The translations under genes were made by a program, and so were the position numbers. Under the pieces are notes generated by a model, which searched no databases, was not told the origin of the DNA, and saw nothing but the letters and a program-made list of their open reading frames with translations. Below are positions 4,566-17,728 of a stretch of 17,728 nucleotides of DNA, in pieces (within the stretch, counting starts at the first letter, position 1; every line of letters begins with the position of its first letter). Source of the DNA: DASUSF01 sp036375275. GTDB taxonomy: Bacteria > Pseudomonadota > Alphaproteobacteria > Geminicoccales > Geminicoccaceae. The stretch spans positions 1-17,728 of the forward strand of contig DASUSF010000123.1 of assembly GCA_036375275.1 (NCBI GenBank). Direction: 5' to 3'.

Positions 4566-7549
4566 CAGAACTCCCGCACCTCGCCTTCGAGCCGGTGGTC
4601 GCCGGCCGGGCGCTCGCTCACCTCGGCGAGGTAGCTGGTCCGCGGCCGGAGGTTCAGCTCCGCGAGCAGCGCGTAGTCGCGCGGGCTGGCCTTGGCCCTC
4701 GCCACCATCGAGTCCGGGTCGCTCTGGTCGCCGAACACGATCGCCCGGGTCGGGCAGACCTGCTGGCAGGCGGTCACCACCTCGCCGTCCCGGATCCGCC
4801 GTCCCTCCTTCTTGGCCTCGATGCGGGCCGCGCTGATCCGCTGCACGCAGTAGGTGCACTTCTCCATCACGCCACGGGCGCGGACGGTCAGGTCGGGGTT
4901 CCGCCGCGCGACCAGGGTCGGCGGCTCGTCCGCCGTGTAGTCGTGGAAGTTGAAGCGGCGGACCTTGTACGGGCAGTAGCTGGCGCAGGTCCGGGTGCCG
5001 ACGCAGCGGTTGTAGATCATCTGGTTCAGGCCTTCCGGTCCGTGCACGGTGGCGTTGACCGGGCAGCCCATCTCGCACGGCGCCTTCTCGCAGTGCATGC
5101 AGGGGATCGGCTGGAAGTGGACGTGCGGCTGGCTGGCCTCGCCGCTGTAGTAGCGGTCGACTCGGAGCCAGTGCATCTCCCGGCCGAGCAGGACCTCCTC
5201 CTTGCCGACCACCGGCACGTTGTTCTCGGCCTGGCACGCGACCACGCAGGCGTTGCAGCCGATGCAGGCGTCGAGGTCGATCGTCATCGCCCAGGCATAG
5301 GTCTCGTAGTCCCACTCGGGATACAGGGTGGGCCGGTGGTGCTCCTTCGGGACCACGGACCGGCCCGCAGCGAGCTCCCCGATGCCGATCTCGCGCACCA
5401 GGTGGTGCCCGAGCATCGAGTGGTGCTCCTGGGTGCTGGCGAGTGGCATGCTCGCGTCCGCCGCCTGCACGATCATCCCCTCGATCACCCAGAGTTCATC
5501 CGTCGTCCGGAGCCGGTAGGCGTCGTAGCCGAGGTCGCTGCCGACCCCGCCGAAGCGGCCACGGCCGTAGCCGAGGTGGAGGGTGAGGGTGCGCTCCGCC
5601 TGCCCGGGCAGGATCCAGACCGGCGCCCGGACCCGCCGCACGCCGGCCGAGAGATCGACCAGGTCGCCGTTGTCGAGGCGGTGCTCGACCGCGAACGCCG
5701 GGCTCACCGCGACGACGTTGTCCCAGGTGAGCTTGGTGAAGGGCTTGGGCAGCTCCTGCAGCCACGCGTTGGTTGCGAAGCGGCCGTCCCAGACCGAGGG
5801 ATCGGGCCGGACCACCGCCTCGATCGCGCCCGGTTTCTTCGGCGGTGGTGCCTCGACCGGCCTCGCCTCCACGCTTTGCGTCTCGGCGGCGGTGCCTTCG
5901 GCGAACCCGTCGTGCAGCACCTGCCGCCACGCCGGCTCGAAGTCACGGCCGCGCAGCACCCGGCGCCAGGTCGCCCGCACCATCTCGTAAGGCTCGGCCT
6001 GTGGCTCCCCGGCGAGCGTCGCCAGCACCTCGTGCATCGAGCGTCCGCCCCGGACCGGGCGGACCAGCGGCTGGATCACGCTCGCCGTGCCGTCCACCGC
6101 GCGGCCGTCGCTCCAGGTCTCGAACGGGTGCGCCAGCGGCACGTGCCAGGGGCAGAGCGCCGCGGTCTCGTCCTGGTAGGCGCCGACGTGGACCCGGAAC
6201 GGCACGGTCTGGAGCAGATCGCCGATGTCGAGATCGGCGGGCGCGGTGTAGACCGGGTTCGAGTCCAGGATCAGGAGCGTGTCGACCTCGCCGGTCCGGA
6301 TCGCGCCCGCGAGCGCCGGCAGGGAGTTCTCCCCGACCTCGGGCCGGGCCTCGACCGGCAGGGTGGCGACGAGTGTCCGGTTGAGGCCGCCGAGCTGCTG
6401 GTTGATCCGGAAGACCAGCGCCTGGAGCTGCGGGTCGAGGTGGGCGCCGGGCATGACCAGCGCCGCCTCGCCGCTCCGCTCGAGCGCGAGCGCGATCTCC
6501 AGGACCTTCGCCCGCAGGTGGAGCGGCAGCTCCGGCGCCTCGATGCCGCCGATCCCGAGGTGCTGGGCGAGGGCGAGCGTCGCATTGTGGATCTCGGCCG
6601 GTGCGGCCGGCAGCGCCTCGCTCGCCTTGGCGCCGGTCAGCGACGGCGTGCTCTCGAGGACGTAGAGCTTCGGCAGCTCGCCGTGCGCCATCTTCGCCCG
6701 GCGCTGGTCCACCCAGGCCCGCGCGTTCGGCACCTGCGCCGGCCCCGGCCCCAGAGGATCGGCCTCAAGGCAAAGCGTGACCTCGGCCCGGTCGAGGCGG
6801 GGATGGAGATCGAGGATCCGACCGAACGCGAGGCGCGCGGCCTCGTGTCGCCGCGCGTTGCCGACCGGCTCGTGCACGAACCAGCGGAGCTCCGGGAGGC
6901 GCTCCCTCGCCCGCTCGATCAGCCGGAGGGTGGTCGGCGAGGTGACGGCGCCGGTGAGCAGCGCGAGCCCCGATCCGCGCCGCCCTTCGAGCTCGCGGGC
7001 CCGGCCGATCAGGTCGATCTGGAAGGCATCGAAGGTCGAGATCTGAGCCAAGCGGGTGGTGGCGCCGGAGCGGTCGGGGTCGTAGAGGTCGAGCACCGCG
7101 GCCTGTGCGAACAGGTCGGTGGCACCCCGGCTCACCGGGTGCTCCGGATTGCCCTCGACCTTGACCGGCCGGCCGACGTGGGTCTCCGCGAGCACCGGGA
7201 GCGCGTAGCCGCCGAGCAGGGCGGCGGTCGCATAATACTCGGGGTCGCCCGGCACCTCGAACTCCGGCGCCCGGACGTAGGGTAGCGCCTTCTCCTGCGG
7301 CGGGCCGAAGTCGCAGCCCGCGAGCCCGGCGAGGCCGAGCGAGGCCCCCATGATCCGGAGCACGTCGCGCCGGCTGCGGCTGCCGAGCACCGGTTCGAGC
7401 GAGGGGAACTCGTCGAGGAGCTGGTCGTGGAACGCCGGCTCCGCGGCCAGCTCCTCGAGGCTCCGCCAGTAGGCGCGCCCCGACCGGCCTTCGAGGCGGC
7501 CCGTCGCGAGCGCCTTCAGCCGGTCCCTGATCTCCCTCGTCGCAGCCAT
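4565..7549 (-). CDS. actB: ACIII subunit ActB, Tat-exported molybdopterin-oxidoreductase-like iron-sulfur protein
   Basis: A 994-residue fused ActB. Residues 1-56 form the extended Tat domain typical of this group (YWRSLEELA at 27-35, EFPSLEP at 47-53). The twin-arginine motif SRSRRDVLRIMG (57-68) and a hydrophobic stretch follow, ending in LAGC, a possible lipobox with C79. Residues about 85-740 are the molybdopterin-oxidoreductase-like domain, which in ACIII lacks the molybdenum cofactor. The C-terminal ferredoxin-like domain carries four cluster motifs: C762/765/768/772, C817/820/825/829, C849/855/859 (CxGTxxCxxxCP, probably the 3Fe-4S site) and C898/901/928/932. This matches the three 4Fe-4S plus one 3Fe-4S set known for ACIII, which carries electrons from quinol oxidation at ActC to the haems of ActA. 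Start and stop both overlap the neighbouring genes in TGATG junctions. Confidence 0.94.
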   Translation of the reverse strand: MAATREIRDRLKALATGRLEGRSGRAYWRSLEELAAEPAFHDQLLDEFPSLEPVLGSRSRRDVLRIMGASLGLAGLAGCDFGPPQEKALPYVRAPEFEVPGDPEYYATAALLGGYALPVLAETHVGRPVKVEGNPEHPVSRGATDLFAQAAVLDLYDPDRSGATTRLAQISTFDAFQIDLIGRARELEGRRGSGLALLTGAVTSPTTLRLIERARERLPELRWFVHEPVGNARRHEAARLAFGRILDLHPRLDRAEVTLCLEADPLGPGPAQVPNARAWVDQRRAKMAHGELPKLYVLESTPSLTGAKASEALPAAPAEIHNATLALAQHLGIGGIEAPELPLHLRAKVLEIALALERSGEAALVMPGAHLDPQLQALVFRINQQLGGLNRTLVATLPVEARPEVGENSLPALAGAIRTGEVDTLLILDSNPVYTAPADLDIGDLLQTVPFRVHVGAYQDETAALCPWHVPLAHPFETWSDGRAVDGTASVIQPLVRPVRGGRSMHEVLATLAGEPQAEPYEMVRATWRRVLRGRDFEPAWRQVLHDGFAEGTAAETQSVEARPVEAPPPKKPGAIEAVVRPDPSVWDGRFATNAWLQELPKPFTKLTWDNVVAVSPAFAVEHRLDNGDLVDLSAGVRRVRAPVWILPGQAERTLTLHLGYGRGRFGGVGSDLGYDAYRLRTTDELWVIEGMIVQAADASMPLASTQEHHSMLGHHLVREIGIGELAAGRSVVPKEHHRPTLYPEWDYETYAWAMTIDLDACIGCNACVVACQAENNVPVVGKEEVLLGREMHWLRVDRYYSGEASQPHVHFQPIPCMHCEKAPCEMGCPVNATVHGPEGLNQMIYNRCVGTRTCASYCPYKVRRFNFHDYTADEPPTLVARRNPDLTVRARGVMEKCTYCVQRISAARIEAKKEGRRIRDGEVVTACQQVCPTRAIVFGDQSDPDSMVARAKASPRDYALLAELNLRPRTSYLAEVSERPAGDHRLEGEVREF

Positions 7550-8205
7550 CAGCGGTGGCAGACGTAGCAGCTGTCGAGGTTCTCGGGCTCGATCCCCTGG
7601 GCCGCGACCAGACGCAGCCCGAGAGCCTCAGCGTCCTTCGGCGGGCGCCAGTCGAAGTCGAACACCGCCTCCGGCGGGCGGAGGTGCGGCGCCGGATGAC
7701 GGTGGCAGTCCAGGCACCAGCTCATGTGCAGCGTCTCGGCCTGGTAGATCCGGACCATCTCCGGCACGCGACCGTGACACTCCAGGCAGGCGACGCCCTG
7801 CTGCACGTGGATCGAGTGGTTGAAGTAGACGAAGTCGGGGAGGTCGTGGACCCGGTTCCAGCGGAGCGGCGCGCCGGTCGCGAGGCTCCGCCGCACCGGC
7901 GCCAGCGCCTCGGCGTTGGTCCAGACTTGCGAGTGGCAGGTCATGCAGGTGTAGGTCGGCGGGTAGCCGGCGGAGGCCGCGACCTCGACCGTGTCGTGGC
8001 AGTAGCGGCAGTCGATCCCGAGCTGGCCGGCGTGGTGGCGGTGGCTGAACGGCACCGGCTGGTCGATCTGCTTGCCGACGCCGGTCAGGTAGTCCGAGCG
8101 CACCAGGCCGCCCGCGAGCAGGAGCAGGCCGACCACCAGCAGGCCGAGCCCGATCAGGACGACGCGGAGATAGGTGTCGGCAGCGCGGCTGAAGATCTGC
8201 GCCAT
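7549..8205 (-). CDS. actA: ACIII subunit ActA, pentahaem cytochrome c
   Basis: A 218-residue multihaem cytochrome, first gene of the ACIII operon. One N-terminal membrane anchor (about 13-35) is followed by a periplasmic domain with five CxxCH haem motifs: C66-H70, C87-H91, C140-H144, C164-H168 and C213-H217. The last ends one residue before the C-terminus. Other conserved family segments are QPVPFSHRHH (49-58) and DFVYFNHSIHVQQGVACLEC (124-143), which supply further His ligands. Five haems and this length are standard for ActA, which passes electrons from the ActB clusters toward ActE and the soluble acceptor. The start MAQIFSRAADTYL resembles the usual ActA N-terminus. The upstream ribosome site is weak (CGAG in the preceding bases). 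The stop overlaps the actB start by one base. Confidence 0.95.
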   Translation of the reverse strand: MAQIFSRAADTYLRVVLIGLGLLVVGLLLLAGGLVRSDYLTGVGKQIDQPVPFSHRHHAGQLGIDCRYCHDTVEVAASAGYPPTYTCMTCHSQVWTNAEALAPVRRSLATGAPLRWNRVHDLPDFVYFNHSIHVQQGVACLECHGRVPEMVRIYQAETLHMSWCLDCHRHPAPHLRPPEAVFDFDWRPPKDAEALGLRLVAAQGIEPENLDSCYVCHR

Positions 8206-8510
8206 GCGGGCTCGGGACGGTTTCCTGATCGTGATGCGCGTCTACAGGCCAACGACCTCGACCGGCTCCTGTTCCAGGCGAAGGTCGGCGGGCAACGCGA
8301 CGATGGCGCCTCGGGCACGGCAAATCCGGCATCCGCGGCCCGATTCCGCGGCGCGCCCACGTTCTTCCACCCTTGACGCCTGCCGGGCACCGTGTTCTGA
8401 AGCGCGCAAATCGCTCCCGCCGCGCGATGACGCAACGCTTCCGGGATCAACCCGGCGCGGCATGCATTTCACAGGCGAGCGTCAGGCTTCACGATCCCGG
8501 AGATGGCAGC
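8206..8510. other. Divergent intergenic region between the ACIII and GlgE operons
   Basis: About 305 bases separate the actA start (minus) from the glgE start (plus), so both operon promoters should lie here. I see no convincing gene; the open frames crossing it are Arg/Ser/Pro-rich and look like by-products of high GC. For glgE, CTTGAC at 8372-8377 matches an alphaproteobacterial -35 box, but the bases about 17 downstream (TTCTGA) are a poor -10. No clear promoter is visible toward actA. Two CCGCGG sites (8333-8338 and 8346-8351) sit seven bases apart and could be an operator or chance. No riboswitch was recognised. Confidence 0.5.
8499..8502 (+). promoter_or_regulatory. Ribosome binding site deciding the glgE start
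   Basis: GGAG lies eight bases before the in-frame GTG at 8511. It favours GTG 8511 over ATG 8427 and the TTG at 8373, which would add an Arg-rich, low-complexity leader unlike a GH13 N-terminus. The conserved domain begins at once after the GTG (GPRIYNLFP). Confidence 0.65.
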
Positions 8511-11861
<3,351 letters not shown>

Positions 11862-11897
11862 TCCGTGTCCGGGTCCAGCACGTCGCGGGCTGCCCCC

Positions 11898-12043
11898 CAC
11901 CCTGTCCCTCCCCCGCAAGGGGACCGGGTACGCCCGGCGCTGCGCGGCGCTTCCGGTCGAGGGCCGTCACGGGGACCAGACCGAAGGGCCGAAGCCGCTC
12001 GGCCGGCGCCCCCTCCCCCTCGAGGGAAGGCGGGGTGGGGGTG
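11898..12043. repeat. Copy B of the dispersed intergenic element
   Basis: It occupies most of the 239-base gap between glgE and treS-mak and shares three ordered blocks with 363-544: 11898-11928 (27 of 31 identical), CCGGTCGAGG at 11953-11962, and CCCTCGAGGGA plus CGGGGTGGGGGTG at 12017-12043. It is shorter (146 against 182 bases), and its left hairpin has decayed to a CCCC-GCAA-GGGG core (11911-11922). Its right palindrome is reduced to CCCTCGAGGG (12017-12026). The rest of the gap has no gene. The short A-rich run just before treS-mak (12071-12082) stands out from the GC-rich background. Confidence 0.55.
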
Positions 12044-12089
12044 GACCAGCGCCGCCCTGGTACCGGATCGTCAAAAAGAAAAGGCTTTC

Positions 12090-12094
12090 GAGAG
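12090..12094 (+). promoter_or_regulatory. Ribosome binding site of treS-mak
   Basis: GAGAG lies six bases before the ATG at 12101. It marks the start at MIDQTQPEWYKD, the usual TreS N-terminus. The same open frame extends far upstream through glgE and the intergenic repeat, but that part is not coding. Confidence 0.55.
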
Positions 12095-12100
12095 CGCGCA

Positions 12101-15404
<3,304 letters not shown>

Positions 15405-15418
<14 letters not shown>

Positions 15419-17621
15419 AGCAGCCGCCGCCGGCCTGCCGTCGGGCGCGATCGAGGCGCTGGTCCGCGGCGATCACGGCGACCCGTTTGCGGCGCTCGGC
15501 ATGCATCCGGCCGGCAGGAAGGGGGTCGTGGTCAGGGTGTTCCGCCCGGATGCCGGGCGCGCCTGGGTCCTCAGGGCGGACGGCTCGACCCTCGGCGAGA
15601 TGTCGCGGCTTCATCCCGAAGGCTTCTTCGTCGCCGACTTCCCCAAGGAGGGCCCCTTCCCCTACCGGCTGCGCTTCGAGAGCGGCCCGCACCAGTGGGA
15701 GGCCGACGATCCCTACCGCTTTCCGCCGATCCTCGGCGAGATCGACGTCCACCTGCTCGCCGAGGGCAGCCACCTCGAGCTGTACCGGAAGCTCGGCGCC
15801 CACCCGATGCGCCTGGACGGCGTCGACGGCGTCGCCTTCCTGGTCTGGGCGCCGAGCGCGTCCCGGGTCTCGGTGGTCGGCAACTTCAACGGCTGGGACG
15901 GCCGCCGGCACGTGATGCGCAAGCGGGTCGAGTGCGGCGTGTTCGAGATCTTCGTCCCCGGCATCGGCCGGGGCGAGCCCTACAAGTACGAGATCAAGGG
16001 GCCGAACGGCGAGCACCTGCCGCTCAAGGCCGACCCGGTCGCCTTCCGCGCCGAGCATCCGCCGAAGACCGCGTCGGTGGTGCACGGCCTCCAGGAGATG
16101 GCTTGGCGCGACGAGGGCTGGATGGCCGAGCGGGAGCGGGCGAACGCCGTGGACGCCCCGATCTCGATCTACGAGGTGCACCTCGGCTCGTGGATGCGGG
16201 TGCCGGAGGACGGCAACCGCTACCTGACCTACGACGAGCTCGGCGACCGGCTGATCCCCTACGTCAAGGAGCTCGGCTTCACCCATCTCGAGTGCCTGCC
16301 GGTCTCGGAGTTCCCCTTCGACGGCTCCTGGGGCTACCAGCCGATCTCGCTCTACGCGCCGACCAGCCGGCACGGCGACCCCGAGGCCTTCGGCCGCTTC
16401 GTCGACCGCTGCCACCAGGCCGGGATCGGCCTGATCCTCGACTGGGTGCCCGGCCACTTCCCGACCGACCCGCACGGCCTCGGGCTGTTCGACGGCACCC
16501 ACCTCTACGAGCACGCCGATCCGCGCCAGGGCTTCCAGCAGGACTGGAACACGCTCATCTACAACTACGGCCGGCGGGAGGTCCTGAACTTCCTGCTCGC
16601 CAACGCCCTGTTCTGGCTGCGGCACTGGCACATCGACGGCCTGCGCGTCGATGCGGTCGCGTCCATGCTCTACCTCGACTACAGCCGCTCCGCCGACCAG
16701 TGGGTGCCGAACGTGCATGGCGGGCGCGAGAACCTGGAGGCGATCGCGTTCCTCAAGCGGCTGAACGAGCTCGCGTTCGGCGAGGCGCCGGGCTCGACCA
16801 CGATGGCGGAAGAATCCACCTCCTGGCCCTCGGTTTCGCGGCCGACCTACCTCGGCGGACTCGGCTTCGGCTTCAAGTGGAACATGGGCTGGATGCACGA
16901 CACCCTCGACTACATGAGCCGCGAGGCCGTGTTCCGGAAGTACCACCACGGCCAGCTGACCTTCGGGCTGGTCTACGCGTTCAGCGAGAACTTCGTCCTG
17001 CCGATCAGTCACGACGAGGTGGTGCACGGCAAGGGCTCGCTGATCAACAAGATGCCGGGTGATCTCTGGCAGAAGTTCGCGAACCTGCGCGCCTACTACG
17101 GCTTCATGTTCGGCCATCCCGGCAAGAAGCTGCTGTTCATGGGCTGCGAGATCGCGCAGTTCCGGGAGTGGAACCACGACAGCAGCCTCGACTGGCACCT
17201 GACCGGGGAGCCGATGCACCAGGGCATGCAGTTCCTCATCCGGGACCTCAACCGGACCTACCGCGAGCTGGGGGCGCTGCACGAGAAGGACGCCGAGCCC
17301 GACGGCTTCGAATGGCTCGAGCTCCACGATGCCGACCAGAGCGTCCTCGCCTTCGTGCGCAAGGGCCGGGACCCGGCGAAGATCGCGGTGGTGGTCGCGA
17401 ACTTCACTCCGGTGCCGCGCACCGGCTACCGGGTCGGCGTGCCGCTGCCCGGCTTCTACCGGGAACGGATCAACAGCGACGCCGCCATCTACGGCGGCAG
17501 CAACCACGGCAATGCCGGCGGCGTCTGGTCGCAGGAACTTTCATCCCATGGCCGGCCGTTCTCTCTCGAGTTGACGTTGCCGCCCCTGGCGACGTTGATC
17601 CTCGAGCGCAACGCCAACTGA
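15405..17621 (+). CDS. glgB: 1,4-alpha-glucan branching enzyme GlgB
   Basis: A 738-residue branching enzyme of GH13, close to the 728 residues of E. coli GlgB and with the same two N-terminal beta domains. An N1 domain (about 12-110, GDPFAALGMHP) precedes a CBM48-type domain (about 130-225, with VSVVGNFNGWDGRRHVM). The catalytic barrel follows with D416 (GLRVDAVASM), E469 (MAEEST) and D537 (ISHDEVVHGK). Their spacing (53 and 121) equals that of D405, E458 and D526 in E. coli. A C-terminal all-beta domain ends the protein. GlgB cuts alpha-1,4 chains and re-attaches them in alpha-1,6 linkage; here the linear chains would come from GlgE. It starts inside treS-mak by 14 bases, and its stop lies 13 bases before glgX. 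Nothing is missing or altered among the key residues. Confidence 0.96.
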
Positions 17622-17634
17622 AAAGACCAAGGAC

Positions 17635-17728
17635 ATGGCTTCGGGTCGGATGACGGTGTGGCCGGGACGGCCGCACCCCTTAGGCGCGACGTGGGATGGC
17701 AGCGGGGTCAACTTCGCCCTGTTCTCGG
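17635..17728 (+). CDS. glgX: Glycogen debranching enzyme GlgX (N-terminus only, runs off the right edge)
   Basis: The last 94 bases encode MASGRMTVWPGRPHPLGATW and continue DGSGVNFALFS. The segment from VWPG onward is the characteristic N-terminus of GlgX/TreX-type isoamylases, the first strand of the CBM48 domain. GlgX removes alpha-1,6 branches from limit dextrins. Its presence fits a glycogen synthesis and turnover operon, and it follows glgB by 13 bases. The start is uncertain: AAGGA (17629-17633) is only one base from ATG 17635, and the second in-frame ATG at 17650 has no good site either. Catalytic residues lie outside the window. Confidence 0.85.
   Translation, partial: MASGRMTVWPGRPHPLGATWDGSGVNFALFS

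Noticed and set aside
4566..5315. N-terminal extension of ActC upstream of 4565
   Set aside because: It lies inside actB in another frame, is Arg/Gly/Pro-rich and not membrane-like. The TGATG junction at 4563-4567 marks the real start.
4595..7285. Long plus-strand open frame opposite actB
   Set aside because: It is low-complexity His/Arg/Asp/Val/Glu sequence, whereas the minus strand has clear Fe-S motifs and a Tat signal in the same place.
8333..8351. Phage or plasmid attachment site, or origin iterons, based on the paired CCGCGG
   Set aside because: Two six-base GC palindromes are expected by chance at this base composition, and no integrase or replication gene is nearby.
8154..8450. Possible small minus-strand gene in the divergent region
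   Set aside because: It overlaps the actA start, has Arg/Ser/Ala-rich composition without motifs, and has no clear ribosome binding site.
8373..8510. Upstream extension of GlgE starting at TTG 8373 or ATG 8427
   Set aside because: The added residues are Arg-rich and unlike a GH13 N-terminus. A GGAG is correctly spaced before GTG 8511, where the conserved domain begins.
11911..11922. Intrinsic terminator after glgE (CCCC-GCAA-GGGG)
   Set aside because: The stem is only four base pairs and no T-run follows. It is better explained as the decayed hairpin of repeat copy B.

Overview
The window is GC-rich (roughly 70% by eye) with a strong G/C preference at third codon positions. It holds two divergently transcribed gene blocks that meet at about 8206-8510. 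The protein families, the fused GlgE architecture and the base composition suggest an alphaproteobacterium, perhaps Rhodospirillales- or Geminicoccales-like. This is an inference from gene content; there is no rRNA or other marker gene to confirm it.

Left block, minus strand, 8205 down to 1. This is an Alternative Complex III (ACIII, quinol:electron-acceptor oxidoreductase) operon in canonical order: actA (pentahaem cytochrome c), actB (extended Tat signal, molybdopterin-oxidoreductase-like domain and four Fe-S cluster motifs in one chain), actC (NrfD-like), actD (DUF3341), actE (monohaem lipoprotein) and actF (second NrfD-like protein). A small one-helix membrane protein with a YGWVDR motif follows. 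Every junction among these seven genes overlaps by 1 to 17 bases, so they are probably translationally coupled. After a 232-base gap containing hairpins, an SCO1/SenC copper chaperone runs off the left edge. Together they suggest a quinol-to-cytochrome-oxidase branch, with the oxidase genes probably just outside the window.

Right block, plus strand, 8511 to 17728. This is a GlgE-pathway operon for making alpha-glucan (glycogen) from trehalose. The genes are a double-length GlgE (an N-terminal GH13 module fused to a full maltosyltransferase), a trehalose synthase-maltokinase fusion, the branching enzyme GlgB, and the start of the debranching enzyme GlgX. TreS converts trehalose to maltose, the kinase domain makes maltose 1-phosphate, GlgE polymerises it, GlgB adds branches and GlgX trims them.

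The points most worth a second look are the extra GH13 module on GlgE, whose three catalytic acids are intact; a diverged two-copy intergenic element with hairpins (363-544 and 11898-12043); the unnamed small membrane protein next to actF; and an apparent loss of an acidic residue in a conserved ActC helix. I found no tRNA, rRNA, CRISPR array, transposase or phage gene. Most of the window is well-understood metabolism, and I do not see a wholly new system.
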